Positions 8,244 to 17,360 are shown, counted from the stretch's first letter. The stretch: 64,000 nt of DNA from Actinomadura syzygii (GCF_008085905.1 NZ_VSFF01000004.1:434001-498000); one strand, 5' to 3'. Numbers and translations are program-made. Notes: generated by a model from the letters alone, not told the origin.

Positions 8244-9068
8244 CTAGGGGCGGCCGCCGCGTTGGCGGACGGCCTCGTACAGCGCGACCGTGGCAGCGCT
8301 GGCGGCGTTCAGCGAACTGGCCGCGCCGCCGATCGGGATGCGCGCCATCGTGTCGCAGCCCTCCCGCCAGCCCGCGCTCAGCCCGGCGGTCTCGTTGCCG
8401 ATCACCAGCAGCACAGGCCCGGTCAGGTCCACGTCGGCGATGTCGTCGGTGCCGTTCTCGTCGGTGCCGACCACGGTGAGCGGCCGTCCGGCGGCCCGTT
8501 CCCGCCGCACCCAGTCCAGCACCTCGCGGTGGGACCGGACCCGGACCACCGGCACCGCCAGGAGCGACCCGGTCGAAGCGCGCACCGCTTTGGGGTCGTA
8601 GGGGTCGGCGGCGTGCCCAGTGACGATCAGCCCGGCGCCGCCGAACGCGTCCAGCGAACGCACCATCGTGCCGATGTTGCCGGGCCCGGTCGGGCGGTCG
8701 AACACCACGCCCAGCGTCGACGGCCCCACCGAGATCCGCGACAGGTCATCGTCCGGCAGCGCCACCACCGCGACCAGCTCGGGTACGTCCTGCTCCTTGC
8801 CGCTCAGCTCCCGCAGCAGCTCGGGCACCATCGCCACCTGCTCACCACCGGCGCGCTCCAGCATCTCCGCCGCCCACCGCGACAACGGCCGCTCGGCGTC
8901 GTGGATCAGCGCCCGCACGGGCCAGCCGCGCTCCACCGCCAGGCTGATCGGCCGCACGCCCTGCACCAGGAACTCCCCGGCCCGCTGCCGCTTGTTCCGG
9001 TTCCGCAGCAGCGCCTCCCACTGCTGAAACCGCGCGTTGGGCCGCGAGATCCGCAGCACATCCCCCAC
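8244..9068 (-). CDS. TrmH/SpoU family RNA 2'-O-methyltransferase
   Basis: A 274-residue SPOUT-fold methyltransferase. Residues 10-80 form the substrate-binding domain typical of TrmH-type rRNA/tRNA ribose methylases. The catalytic domain shows motif 1 (DRPTGPGNIGTMVRSLDAFG), motif 2 (VLLVIGNETAGLS) and motif 3 (IPIGGAASSLNAASAATVALYE), which together form the trefoil knot that binds SAM. It probably methylates a ribose in 23S rRNA or tRNA. The thiostrepton-resistance enzyme TsnR belongs to the same superfamily, but nothing here points to that specificity. Confidence 0.88.
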   Translation of the reverse strand: MGDVLRISRPNARFQQWEALLRNRNKRQRAGEFLVQGVRPISLAVERGWPVRALIHDAERPLSRWAAEMLERAGGEQVAMVPELLRELSGKEQDVPELVAVVALPDDDLSRISVGPSTLGVVFDRPTGPGNIGTMVRSLDAFGGAGLIVTGHAADPYDPKAVRASTGSLLAVPVVRVRSHREVLDWVRRERAAGRPLTVVGTDENGTDDIADVDLTGPVLLVIGNETAGLSAGWREGCDTMARIPIGGAASSLNAASAATVALYEAVRQRGGRP

Positions 9069-9156
9069 CGGCGCTCCAGTCCTCGCTTCTCACCCGACGA
9101 ACGGCCAAGTCTTCCACAAAGCGATCGGGGCAAGGGTTTCTGCTGCGCGCCGCCGG

Positions 9157-9918
9157 ATGGGCGTGCCGTTGCTGGAGCGCACCAGCCGAAGGGTCGTGCT
9201 CACCCCGGCCGGAGAGGTCTTCCTCACCGAGAGCCGCCGTGCCCTGGACGCGGTCGACGCGGCCGTACGACGCGCGCAGCGCGCGGGACGGGTCGCGCCC
9301 CGGCTGGTCCTGGTGATGAAACCCGGCGGTGACTGCGGTCTGCTGCCCGACATCCTGGCCGCCTACGAGACCGTGCCGGACGCGGTGTCGGTCGACATCG
9401 TCCTCTGCTCGGCCCACGAGCGCGCCGGGATGATCCGCGACGGCCACGCCGACGTCGGCCTGCTGCACCGGCCGAACACCGACCTTTCCGGTCTCGACGC
9501 CGAGGAACTCCTGACCGAAGACCAGGTGGTCGTCCTCCCCCGCAACCACTACCTCGCCGACCGGGCAGCCGTGAGCCTCGCGGACCTGGCCGACGAGACG
9601 ATGCCGAACTGGACGACCGACCCCGGCGACACTCCGAACAGGGCGCCCGTGCGGGACGTCGGCCAACTCATGCAGCTCATCGCGCTCGGCCACGCGGTCG
9701 CCGTGGTGCCCGCCTCCGTCCGGGGTTACCTCCGCGACGACCTGACCTGCGTACCCGTCACCGACGCCCAGCCCACCACCCTCGTCCTCGCCTGGGCGCA
9801 GGGACACCGAGCGGCCGCGCTCGCGGCGTTCGTCCACACCGCGACCACCATCGCGGCCCGTCGGCGCGGTCGGCTGTCACCGGCTCGGACGGAGGAGAGT
9901 TCGCGTGTGACCGCCTGA
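9157..9918 (+). pseudogene. LysR-family regulator lacking its DNA-binding domain
   Basis: The frame encodes a LysR-type protein from the junction motif MGVPLLERTSRRVVLTPAGEVF, normally near residue 50, through the linker helix and a full substrate-binding domain. The winged helix-turn-helix that should precede it is absent: the 88 bases before 9157 encode nothing like it, and beyond that lies the divergent TrmH gene. A start at 9037 only adds unrelated residues. I read it as a 5'-truncated gene, possibly cut when the TrmH gene arrived. An alternative is a short effector-binding protein made from the ATG at 9157. Confidence 0.7.
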
Positions 9919-10015
9919 CCTCGAAGGCATGGCTGCTTACCGCTTCCGGGTAGGCGTCATAGGACCCGCCCGTGCTGGCCGAGCGGCGGTAGGTGGCCGA
10001 GCCGGTAGCGGATGC

Positions 10016-10633
10016 TCACTGCGCTGGACGGTCCGGCTCGGCCGGTGCGGGACCCAGGCCGCGGATGGCGAAATCGATCGCGGCGGCGAGCCGCCCCGCA
10101 TCGTGTCCGGCGCGTTCCCGGACCCGTAGCCCGAGGACCGTGGTGAACAGCAGTTCCACGGCGGCGTCGAGATCGAGGTCGGGGGGCAGTTCGCCGGAGC
10201 GGCGGCCCTCGTCCAGCAGTGAGCGCAGAGCCGACCGGGTGACCTCGAAGGCTGCCTCGGTCCGTGCGCTGATCTCGGCGTCGGTGGTGCCGAGTTCGGT
10301 GGCAGTGTTCACCACCAGGCAGCCGGGGCCGGGCTCGGCGTCGGCGGTGCAGCCCACCAGCCACAGCAGCCATTCGCGGAGCGTCTCGCGGACGGGCCGG
10401 TCCGTGGTCGCCAGCCGGTCCTTCGCCTGGAGGGACTCGGTCGCGCGGTAGTGGTCGAGGGCGCGCAGGAACAGGGTGTGCTTGTCCTCGAACGTCCGAT
10501 AGAGGCTGCTGGGCGTGAGGTGGAGCTCGGCGCCCAGGTCGCGGACCGAAGTGGCGGTGTAGCCGCGGTGCCAGAACAGGTCGGTCGCCCGCGCGACCGC
10601 CTCGTGCTCGTCGAACTGCCGGGGTCGTGCCAT
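10016..10633 (-). CDS. TetR family transcriptional repressor
   Basis: A 205-residue repressor with an N-terminal helix-turn-helix (AVARATDLFWHRGYTATSVRDLGAELHLTPSSLYRTFEDK, residues 12-50) and a helical ligand-binding domain. The C-terminal half resembles the TetR_C group of YxaF/AcrR-type repressors. It is divergent from an MFS exporter and the 103-bp gap holds two near-identical palindromes, so it almost certainly represses that exporter and itself. The inducer is unknown. Confidence 0.9.
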   Translation of the reverse strand: MARPRQFDEHEAVARATDLFWHRGYTATSVRDLGAELHLTPSSLYRTFEDKHTLFLRALDHYRATESLQAKDRLATTDRPVRETLREWLLWLVGCTADAEPGPGCLVVNTATELGTTDAEISARTEAAFEVTRSALRSLLDEGRRSGELPPDLDLDAAVELLFTTVLGLRVRERAGHDAGRLAAAIDFAIRGLGPAPAEPDRPAQ

Positions 10634-10655
10634 GCCCTCACCTTAGCCGACTTGT

Positions 10656-10709
10656 GGAGCGATCGCTCCCATACTAGAGTCCGGCGTCATATGGGAGCGA
10701 TCGCTCCCA
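10656..10709. promoter_or_regulatory. twin TetR operators
   Basis: Two palindromes lie in the divergent intergenic region. GGAGCGATCGCTCC at 10656-10669 is a perfect 14-mer, and TGGGAGCGATCGCTCCCA at 10692-10709 is a perfect 18-mer containing the same core. Their centres are 38 bp apart, so both would face similar sides of the helix, and they flank the likely start points of both genes. This is the arrangement expected for a TetR dimer site in front of the repressor gene and one in front of the exporter. Confidence 0.85.
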
Positions 10710-10736
10710 AATGAGGTTCTCCCCGTGGAGGTAGAC

Positions 10737-11933
10737 GTGACGACGACCGAGCAGACCGTCCGGGACGTCCGGCAGGAGCCGGAACCAAGCCGGTGGGCGG
10801 CTGTGGTCGCCGTGGCACTGGGCACGTTCCTGCTGGTCACCGCCGAGCAACTGCCCATCGGGCTGCTCACCGACGTGGGTTCGGCGCTGCGGGTGTCCGA
10901 GGGCACCGCCGGACTGATGGTGACCGTGCCCAGCCTCGTCGCGGCGGTCGCGGCGCCGGTGGTCCCCGCGCTGGTCGGCGGGCTCGACCGGCGGCTGCTC
11001 CTGCTCGGCCTGATGGGGCTGATGACGCTGGCCAACCTGGCGTCCGCGCTGGCGCCCGACTTCACCGTGCTGGTCGCGTCCCGGGTGCTGGTCGGGGTCG
11101 CGATCGGCGGGTTCTGGGCGGTCGCGGGCGGGCTGGCGGTCCGGCTGGTGAACGGGGCGCACGTGCCGCGCGCCACCGCGATCATCTTCGGCGGGGTCGG
11201 CGCCGCGAACGTGTTCGGCGTCCCGATCGGCACGCTGATCGGCGGCCTGACCGGGTGGCGGACCGCGTTCACCATCCTCAGCGTGCTGGCGCTGCTCGCA
11301 CTGGCCGCGCTGCTCGCCGTGCTGCCGCCGCTGGCCGCGTCCCAGGTGATGAGCCCGCGCCTGCTGGCCCGGCAACTGCGCAACCCCGGCGTGCGGATCG
11401 GCATCCTGGCCACCTTCCTCCTGGTGACCGGGCATTTCGTGGCCTACACCTTCGTCAGCCCCGCCCTGCAGCGGCTGTCCGGCATCGACGCGCGGCTGGT
11501 CGGGCCGCTGCTGTTCGCATTCGGCTTCGCGGGCATGGTCGGCAACTTCGCCGCCGGTGCGGCGCTGGCCCGCCGGACGCACCGCACCGTGCAAATGATC
11601 ACTCTGACCCTGGCCGTCGCGATGCCGCTGTTCGTGCTGCTCGGCCGAGGCATGATCGGCGGCATCGCGCTGCTGATCGTGTGGGGCCTCGCCTTCGGCG
11701 GGGTGTCGGTCGGGCTCCAGTCCTGGATGATCAAGGCCGCGCCGCGGGCGGTGGAGGCGGCGTCCGCGCTGTGGGTGGCGGTGTTCAACCTGTCGATCGG
11801 ATTGGGCGCTCTGGTCGGCGGCGTCGTCCTCGACACGCTCGGCCTGTCGGGACTGCTGTGGATCGGCGGCGCCGCCGCCCTTGTCGCGGCCCTGGCGGTG
11901 TGGACCGCACGAGGCAACGCCGACCTGCGTTGA
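10737..11933 (+). CDS. MFS drug-efflux transporter (DHA1 family)
   Basis: A 398-residue major facilitator protein with twelve predicted hydrophobic segments. The A-motif loop between helices 2 and 3 is VVPALVGGLDRRLLLLG, and the C-motif region near helix 5 reads GGVGAANVFGVPIGTLIGG, as in AraJ/CmlR-type antiporters. GTG at 10737 is chosen because GGAGG lies five bases upstream; a GTG at 10725 overlaps that site. Control by the adjacent TetR repressor through two palindromes is strongly suggested. Confidence 0.9.
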   Translation: MTTTEQTVRDVRQEPEPSRWAAVVAVALGTFLLVTAEQLPIGLLTDVGSALRVSEGTAGLMVTVPSLVAAVAAPVVPALVGGLDRRLLLLGLMGLMTLANLASALAPDFTVLVASRVLVGVAIGGFWAVAGGLAVRLVNGAHVPRATAIIFGGVGAANVFGVPIGTLIGGLTGWRTAFTILSVLALLALAALLAVLPPLAASQVMSPRLLARQLRNPGVRIGILATFLLVTGHFVAYTFVSPALQRLSGIDARLVGPLLFAFGFAGMVGNFAAGAALARRTHRTVQMITLTLAVAMPLFVLLGRGMIGGIALLIVWGLAFGGVSVGLQSWMIKAAPRAVEAASALWVAVFNLSIGLGALVGGVVLDTLGLSGLLWIGGAAALVAALAVWTARGNADLR

Positions 11934-12028
11934 CCGCGACCCGGACCGGAGCCGCACGGCCGTGCGCGGGACCTCCCAGCGCGCGCCGACGAGCGGACCC
12001 GGTCTGGGCTTGCGCCGCCCGAACCGCA

Positions 12029-12060
12029 CGGCCCCTCATCCGTCGTCGGATCAGGGGCCG
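12029..12060. terminator. hairpin between convergent genes
   Basis: CGGCCCCTCATCCG (12029-12042) pairs with CGGATCAGGGGCCG (12047-12060) at 13 of 14 positions around a 4-base loop. It lies between the MFS gene and the convergent GlxA-type gene and covers the latter's stop codon. Confidence 0.6.
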
Positions 12061-13055
12061 CGGAAGGTGGCGCGGTAGGCCGACGGCGGCACGCCCACCG
12101 CGGCGTGCAGGTGCTGGCGCAGCGACGCGGCCGTCCCGAATCCGGCGCGCTCGGCGACCCGGTCGACCGGGAGGTCGGTCTCCTCCAGCAGCCGCCGTGC
12201 CCGCTCCACCCGCTGCACGCTCAGCCACGCCTGCGGCGACACACCCGTCTCCTGCCGGAACCGGCGGGTGAAGGTCCGCACGCTCATCGACGACTCCGCC
12301 GCCAGCTCCGCCAGCGTCACCGGCCGGTCGAGGCGCTTCAGCGCCCACGCCCGCGCCGCGCCCGTAGACGGCGCCGCCTGTCCGGGCGCGGGGTCGGGCA
12401 CCGGGCGGGCGATGAACTGCGCCTGCCCGCCGTCGCGGTGCGGCGGCACGACCGTGCGGCGCGCCACGTCCCCCGCCACCACCGCGCCGTGGTCCCGGCG
12501 GATCATGTGCAGGCACAGGTCGATGCCCGCCGCCTCGCCCGCCGAGGTCAGCACGTTCCCCTCGTCGGCGTACAGGACGTCCGGGTCCACCCGGACACCC
12601 GGGAACATCGCGGCGAACCGGTCGCACGACAGCCAGTGCGTCGTCGCGCGCCGTCCCTCCAGCAGCCCCGCCGCCGCCAGGACGAACGCGCCCGTGCAGA
12701 TCGACGCCACCCGCGCGCCCCGCCCGGCCGCGGCCGCCAGCGCCGCCGGGACCGGGCCTTCGCCGGGACGCTCCTCGTCCAAGAGGTGCGAGGCCGGGAC
12801 GATCACCGTGTCCGCCTCGGCCACCGCGTCCAGGCCGCGAGGCACCCGCACCGCGAAGTCGGCCGCCGCCGCGACCTCGCCCGGCCGCACCGCGCACGAC
12901 GCCACCGCGTACAGCGGCGCGCCGTCCGCCGACCGCGCCTGCCCGAACAGCTGGTGGACGATCCCCAGTTCCAGCGGCAGCACCCCGTCGCGGACCAGCA
13001 CCGCCACCCGATGCGCCTTGGCCTCCCCGCCGCGCCCGCCGTTCATGGCCCTCAT
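12051..13055 (-). CDS. GlxA family transcriptional regulator (DJ-1/PfpI plus AraC domains)
   Basis: A 334-residue protein. Residues 15-185 form a DJ-1/PfpI amidotransferase-like sensor domain with the nucleophile-elbow segment RVASICTGAFVLAAAGLL. The last 100 residues carry two AraC helix-turn-helices (VTLAELAAESSMSVRTFTRRF and LPVDRVAERAGFGTAASLRQH). The ATG at 13055 is preferred because AAGGA lies seven bases upstream; an earlier ATG at 13073 exists. It is divergent from a quinone reductase gene, which it probably regulates; that pairing is common for GlxA-like activators. Confidence 0.88.
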   Translation of the reverse strand: MRAMNGGRGGEAKAHRVAVLVRDGVLPLELGIVHQLFGQARSADGAPLYAVASCAVRPGEVAAAADFAVRVPRGLDAVAEADTVIVPASHLLDEERPGEGPVPAALAAAAGRGARVASICTGAFVLAAAGLLEGRRATTHWLSCDRFAAMFPGVRVDPDVLYADEGNVLTSAGEAAGIDLCLHMIRRDHGAVVAGDVARRTVVPPHRDGGQAQFIARPVPDPAPGQAAPSTGAARAWALKRLDRPVTLAELAAESSMSVRTFTRRFRQETGVSPQAWLSVQRVERARRLLEETDLPVDRVAERAGFGTAASLRQHLHAAVGVPPSAYRATFRGP

Positions 13056-13153
13056 GGCCCGATCCTTACACATCGCGGCCTGCGGGCCACTCGTGCCCGG
13101 CCCGTCCGCCCGGCAGCATCGAACGCCTAGCCCGACCGGAAGGAGCCACCGTC

Positions 13154-14032
13154 GTGAACGTCCTGTGGGTCTTCGCGCACCCCGAGCCCCGCTCCCTCAA
13201 CGGCGCGCTGCGCGACCACGGCGCCGCCACGCTGCGGCGCCTCGGGCACCGCGTCCGCCATTCCGACCTGTACGCGATGCGCTGGAATCCAGTCGTCGGC
13301 CCCGCCGACTTCGGCCACGACCCGCGCGACCGCCTCCTCGTCGGCGCCGCGTCCGAACGCGCCCACGCTGCGGGGACGCTCGCCCCCGACATCCGCGCCG
13401 AACACGACAAGATCGCTTGGGCGGACGCGCTCGTCGTGCAGTTCCCGCTGTGGTGGTTCGGGATGCCCGCCATCCTCAAGGGCTGGTTCGACCGTGTCTT
13501 CGTCCAGGGCTTCGCGTTCGGCGTCACCGACGACCACGGCCGCACCCTGCGCTACGGCGACGGTGGACTGGCCGGGCGCCGCGCCCTCGTCATCACCACC
13601 GCCGGCGCCCGCCCCACCGGCCTCGGCCCTCGCGGCGTCCACGGTGAGGCCGAGGACGTCCTTTTCCCGCTACTGCACGGCACCTTGTTCTATACCGGCA
13701 TGGACGTCCTGCCGCCCTTGGTCATCGCCTCCGCCGACCGCGCCCGTCCGACTGACCACGCCGCCGCGCAGTCTGCCCTGGACGACCGCCTGCGGGCTCT
13801 GCCCACCGCGACGCCCATCCCGTACCGGGCCGAACTCGGCGGCGACTACGACGCCGACCTCGTCCTGCGTCCGCACCTGGCTCCCGCACGCACCGGCCTC
13901 ACCGTCCACCGCACCGACACGCCGGCGCAGCCCGATCCTGCGGAAGGAAGGCTAGGCGGGGCACGTCGCAGCCGACGTCGGCCGCGATCAGGATCGGACC
14001 GCTTTCCCTGCGAATTCCCACCGCGAAGGTGA
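13154..14032 (+). CDS. NAD(P)H-dependent flavodoxin-fold oxidoreductase (MdaB/NQO1-like)
   Basis: A 292-residue protein with a flavodoxin-like fold. The N-terminal WVFAHPEPRSLNGALRD forms the FMN/FAD phosphate loop. The segment VVQFPLWWFGMPAILKGWFDRVF is the hallmark of NQO1-type quinone reductases and supplies part of the flavin and quinone site. GGAAGGAG eight bases upstream supports the GTG start at 13154. The final 35 residues are arginine-rich and extend past the usual domain end, suggesting a drifted C-terminus. It probably reduces quinones or electrophiles under GlxA-type control. Confidence 0.87.
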   Translation: MNVLWVFAHPEPRSLNGALRDHGAATLRRLGHRVRHSDLYAMRWNPVVGPADFGHDPRDRLLVGAASERAHAAGTLAPDIRAEHDKIAWADALVVQFPLWWFGMPAILKGWFDRVFVQGFAFGVTDDHGRTLRYGDGGLAGRRALVITTAGARPTGLGPRGVHGEAEDVLFPLLHGTLFYTGMDVLPPLVIASADRARPTDHAAAQSALDDRLRALPTATPIPYRAELGGDYDADLVLRPHLAPARTGLTVHRTDTPAQPDPAEGRLGGARRSRRRPRSGSDRFPCEFPPRR

Positions 14033-14144
14033 GCCGGTGACGGCCTACCATCACGGCGACTCACCTTGCCGAAACAGTCACAACCCGCTATCCGGGAACG
14101 TCCATCTACGCTGGAGGACAGCCGATGGTCGGATGGCGGCCGCC

Positions 14145-14660
14145 TCAGAATCCACCGTCGCCGCCACCCGCGTAGGTGGTGTCGGAGAGATTGGAAGGCT
14201 GGTCGGGGCCCCGGTGGCGCGACCTCTTGAATTTCTCGGGCTTCGGATCGGGCTCCTCGAACACTCGGCGGAGTCGGTCGTCCTCAATGCCGGGCACGCC
14301 GAGCACGGCGATGCGGTGCAGCCCGGTGCCTGGATCTGCCGCCAGTTCCCTGCGCATCCGGTGGGCGCGGATCCGACCGTCCAGGCCCTTGGCCCGCAGC
14401 GCTTCGGTGACCTGCCGCACCTGCTCCGTATTCTTGATCGCCGCCAGCGCGGGGCGCAGCAGCAGTCCAGTTGACGGAATCGCGGCCAGTGCGTCTCGCT
14501 CAATGGGATCGTCGGCGGTCTCGGCCACCGCGACCACTCGATGCCGAGCGAACCCGATCTTGATCCGGTCATCCTGGTGGAGGGCGACCAGGGCCGTCAT
14601 GGCGACCCGTTCCGCCCCACCGCACAGGCAGGCGATCTCGAAGACAGTCAGGCCGTCCAT
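14145..14660 (-). CDS. TIGR04222-like domain protein, lacking membrane segments
   Basis: A 171-residue protein whose first 70 residues (LTVFEIACLCGGAERVAMTALVALHQ...) match the N-terminal part of the actinobacterial TIGR04222 family, and whose tail TYAGGGDGGF echoes the Gly-rich end of that family. The central transmembrane pair of typical members is not present, so this is a soluble variant or a shortened copy. A TTG two codons earlier (14666) is an alternative start. Function is unknown. Confidence 0.65.
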   Translation of the reverse strand: MDGLTVFEIACLCGGAERVAMTALVALHQDDRIKIGFARHRVVAVAETADDPIERDALAAIPSTGLLLRPALAAIKNTEQVRQVTEALRAKGLDGRIRAHRMRRELAADPGTGLHRIAVLGVPGIEDDRLRRVFEEPDPKPEKFKRSRHRGPDQPSNLSDTTYAGGGDGGF

Positions 14661-15225
14661 GGACAAAGTGTCCTATACACACACGGCAAGGTCCAAGCCT
14701 AGTGATACTGCTGATGCTGCAACCGTTCCACCCCACCCGCCATAAAGATCCACTTCGTGCCGAACATCGCAAACACGGAGATCGGATTCGCCCTCGGCGG
14801 TCGCGGTGCCGGCGGCCAGTCCATTCGACCCGCTCCGTGTGGCAGCGCGCGTCGTCTGCGTCTGACGGACGAGTGCCGGTCGGCTGGCCACCCCCTTCCT
14901 CCTCCGGCTCCTCGAGGTCGTTAATGCCTCGGACGGCCAGTCGGCCTGAGCGTCTCTGCGGCGGCCTCTGGGTCAGCACACCTTTGCCTTCGCGCATCTC
15001 GGACGAGCACCAGGCCGCCTTTTTCGAATATGGGCACCCGAATTCGCGTCCATCAACGAATCATAACTCGTTCCATTGCGCGAGTTACGCGAAACGCAAA
15101 TATGTGTCAATGACGGAGCCTGACCGATGCCTGACCGGGGAAGGTCAAGAGCGACTGCCGCCCACAGAAAGGAGCCGAGCGTCCTACCCGACGACAGAGT
15201 TCGCTCCCAGAAAGGAACGTCGGGA
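14661..15225. other. 565-bp intergenic region, no convincing gene
   Basis: No frame here looks like a known protein on either strand. The last 200 bases are clearly more AT-rich than the surroundings. They hold an inverted repeat, TAACTCG (15064-15070) and CGAGTTA (15081-15087), about 140 bp before the ricin-type lectin gene, which could be a regulator site for that secreted protein. Confidence 0.4.
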
Positions 15226-15789
15226 ATGAGAACGCTCACCATGCGGCGACAGGCCGCGGCCGGATCGATGGCCGCCGTCGCGGCCGCCGCGCTGCTCGTC
15301 GGTGCCTCCGCCCCCGCCCATGCGGCGAACCCCACGTTCATCAGCGGTTTCTTGAACCCCACCAGGGTCCTCGACGTGGAGGGCTGGTCCACGCAAGACA
15401 GGGGCAGGGTGCACCTGTGGGATCTCCGCAATACCGACGACGTGAGAAACCAGCGGTGGTTCGTCGAAAAAGTCGGAGTGCTCAACGGGCACGATGTCTT
15501 CCGCTTCAGGAACGTCCTCTCGGGGAAATGCCTAGACAAGTCCGAAGACACTCCCAACGGCAACGGGAACGCGGTCTACCAGTACGCATGCCATGACGGC
15601 AACAACCAGAAGTGGGAGAAGATCCCGTTCGGCGACGACCCTTGGACGCAACTCAGGAACGTCGCGGGCAGCCGCTGTCTCGACATCGAGGGACCCAGAT
15701 GGGAGAACGGCGCCACCATCCACGTCTGGGACTGCTACGGATCGGACGGAAAGCCGGCCTGGAGCCAGCGCTGGAACATCAGCCCGTGA
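15226..15789 (+). CDS. secreted ricin B-type beta-trefoil lectin
   Basis: A 187-residue protein with a Sec signal peptide (MRTLTMRRQ basic region, hydrophobic AAVAAAALLVGAS, cleavage after AHA near residue 34). The mature part is a single ricin-type trefoil with three Q-x-W repeats (NQRWFV, NQKWEK, SQRWNI) and the associated LDVEGW, LDKSED and LDIEGP sugar-site loops. No catalytic domain is attached, so it should be a free carbohydrate-binding secreted protein. AAAGGA nine bases upstream supports the ATG at 15226. Confidence 0.9.
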   Translation: MRTLTMRRQAAAGSMAAVAAAALLVGASAPAHAANPTFISGFLNPTRVLDVEGWSTQDRGRVHLWDLRNTDDVRNQRWFVEKVGVLNGHDVFRFRNVLSGKCLDKSEDTPNGNGNAVYQYACHDGNNQKWEKIPFGDDPWTQLRNVAGSRCLDIEGPRWENGATIHVWDCYGSDGKPAWSQRWNISP

Positions 15790-16582
15790 CCGACTGCCCG
15801 TGACAACGGCGTAGGCGGCCGGAGGCATTCTTCTTCATCGAACCCGAACGGAACACCGCGTCCCGACTCACCGTCACCCATCCATCCGGGCGACACGAAG
15901 ACCGGGACGCGGACACCGTCAATCCCGCAAGTACACGCGAGACGTCTCGATATCCCGAGCCACGCCACCGATCGCGCGTCCGGCACCTCGCCGACACGTG
16001 GTCACGACGAACGCGCGACCCGCCGAGAGTTCCAGAGAGCCGACGAGACGCCGCTCCTCGGCGTCGCCACTCTCGCCCCCCGCCACACCCAGGCGGACAT
16101 CATTCACGACACCACCTCGCGCCCTGCCGCTTACACGAGCACGTCGAGCCCGTCCAGCAGCAATGCAATTGACGCGAAGAAGTCTTCGAAGTCGACTGAG
16201 TTCAGATCTCCTGATCACAAGCCCTGACAAATGGGCCGAGCCTCGGCGGGACGACCGTTTCCGGCCATTTCCAGGCCCGGTAACACCTGGTCACGGCCCT
16301 CCAGAACACCAGAAGGCCGGTTGGAACGGTTCTTTGTCAAAAACAGCTGTTGACGTTCGATAATCGATGATCAAGGTGACCAGGGCGCGGCGCACCTAAC
16401 AATAGAGTTCGACCATCGAGTTGAAAACCCATGCGTTGACATTACTTAACGATCAAAGTTACCCTTCCTTCAAGATCCTGGACACGCCATTGATGGCGCC
16501 CTCTCAATCGCGAGATCCAGCACCGCGTCTTTACTCACCAAAGACGAAGAACCGCCCGACCACACCAGAACAGGGGTTTCGC
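15790..16582. other. 793-bp intergenic region upstream of a DUF4360 gene
   Basis: No recognisable gene on either strand. The right-hand 200 bases are AT-rich for this genome and hold a promoter-like pair (16436-16465). The rest shows mixed codon usage and short frames with no family resemblance; it may be decayed coding DNA, but nothing identifiable remains. Confidence 0.4.
16436..16465 (+). promoter_or_regulatory. putative promoter of the DUF4360 gene
   Basis: A perfect TTGACA (16436-16441) is followed after 18 bases by TACCCT (16460-16465) within the block AGTTACCCT. A similar arrangement, TTGACC, 17 bases, then TACGCT within AGTTACGCT, precedes the paralogous DUF4360 pair on the other strand at 34667-34695. 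Transcription would begin about 110 bases before the ATG. Confidence 0.5.
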
Positions 16583-17230
16583 ATGCGTAAAGGAATCGCA
16601 TTTTCGACCGCCGCCGCGCTCGCGGTGATCACGGCGTCCGCCACCCCTGCGGCCGCCTCCGACGAGTACCTCGAACACGGTCCCAACGGAGTCACCATCA
16701 CCGTCGCGACGGTCAACGGCAGCGGATGCCCGCTCGGCAGCGCCGCGATCGCCCTGTCGGAGAACAACGACGCGTTCACCATCACTTACAGCAAGTACTT
16801 CGCACAGGTAGGCGGTTCGTCGGTGCCCACCGACGAACGCAAGAACTGCCAACTCAACCTCAAGGTGCACGTCCCCCAGGGCTTCACGTACGCCGTCTCG
16901 TCGACCGACTACCGCGGCTACGCCTCACTGCGCGACGGCGCGAGCGCCACCCAGCTCGCCAGTTACTACTTCCAAGGCAACAAGGACACCAGGGCGTACT
17001 CGTACCCCATCGCCGGTCCTTTCAAGAAGAACTGGCAGAACACCGACACGGTGGATGTAGCGCAGCTCGTATGGTCGCCCTGCGGCGAGCAGCGAAACTT
17101 CAACATCAACACCGAACTGCGAGCGGATTTGGGAACATCGACCCCGTCGGAGGTCAGCTACATCAGCATGGACTCCACCGACGGCAGCATCAAGACGACC
17201 TACCACTACGCCTGGAAGGTCTGCCAGTAG
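16583..17230 (+). CDS. secreted DUF4360 protein (paralogue 1)
   Basis: A 215-residue protein with a signal peptide (MRKGIAFSTAAALAVIT..., cleavage after AAA near residue 24). The mature domain shows the full DUF4360 pattern: VATVNGSGCPLGSAAIA, DERKNCQLNLKVHVPQGFTYA, SYYFQG, NWQNTDTVDVAQLVWSPCG, RNFNINTELR and a final W-K-x-C. The four cysteines probably form two disulfides. Two paralogues lie in tandem at 33219-34550. The molecular role of DUF4360 is not established; many actinomycetes encode several copies as abundant small exoproteins. Confidence 0.9.
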   Translation: MRKGIAFSTAAALAVITASATPAAASDEYLEHGPNGVTITVATVNGSGCPLGSAAIALSENNDAFTITYSKYFAQVGGSSVPTDERKNCQLNLKVHVPQGFTYAVSSTDYRGYASLRDGASATQLASYYFQGNKDTRAYSYPIAGPFKKNWQNTDTVDVAQLVWSPCGEQRNFNINTELRADLGTSTPSEVSYISMDSTDGSIKTTYHYAWKVCQ

Positions 17231-17360
17231 TTTCGAGAGGGCGCCTTTCCGTTCTCGGCCTGGTTGAGGTGCTGGCCTGCTCACCGCAGGACCAGCACCT
17301 CCCCGTATCCACCCATTCGGTTTGAGGCCGAGGGCCCTGTTCACCGTATGATGTCAGGAG

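Noticed and set aside
8244..9068. Thiostrepton-type self-resistance methyltransferase
   Set aside because: SPOUT motifs are general to TrmH proteins and no thiopeptide genes are near; specificity cannot be claimed.
14661..16582. tRNA or other structured RNA genes in the larger gaps
   Set aside because: No T-loop GGTTCGA-type box with a matching acceptor stem was found here or in the other long gaps, so none is reported.
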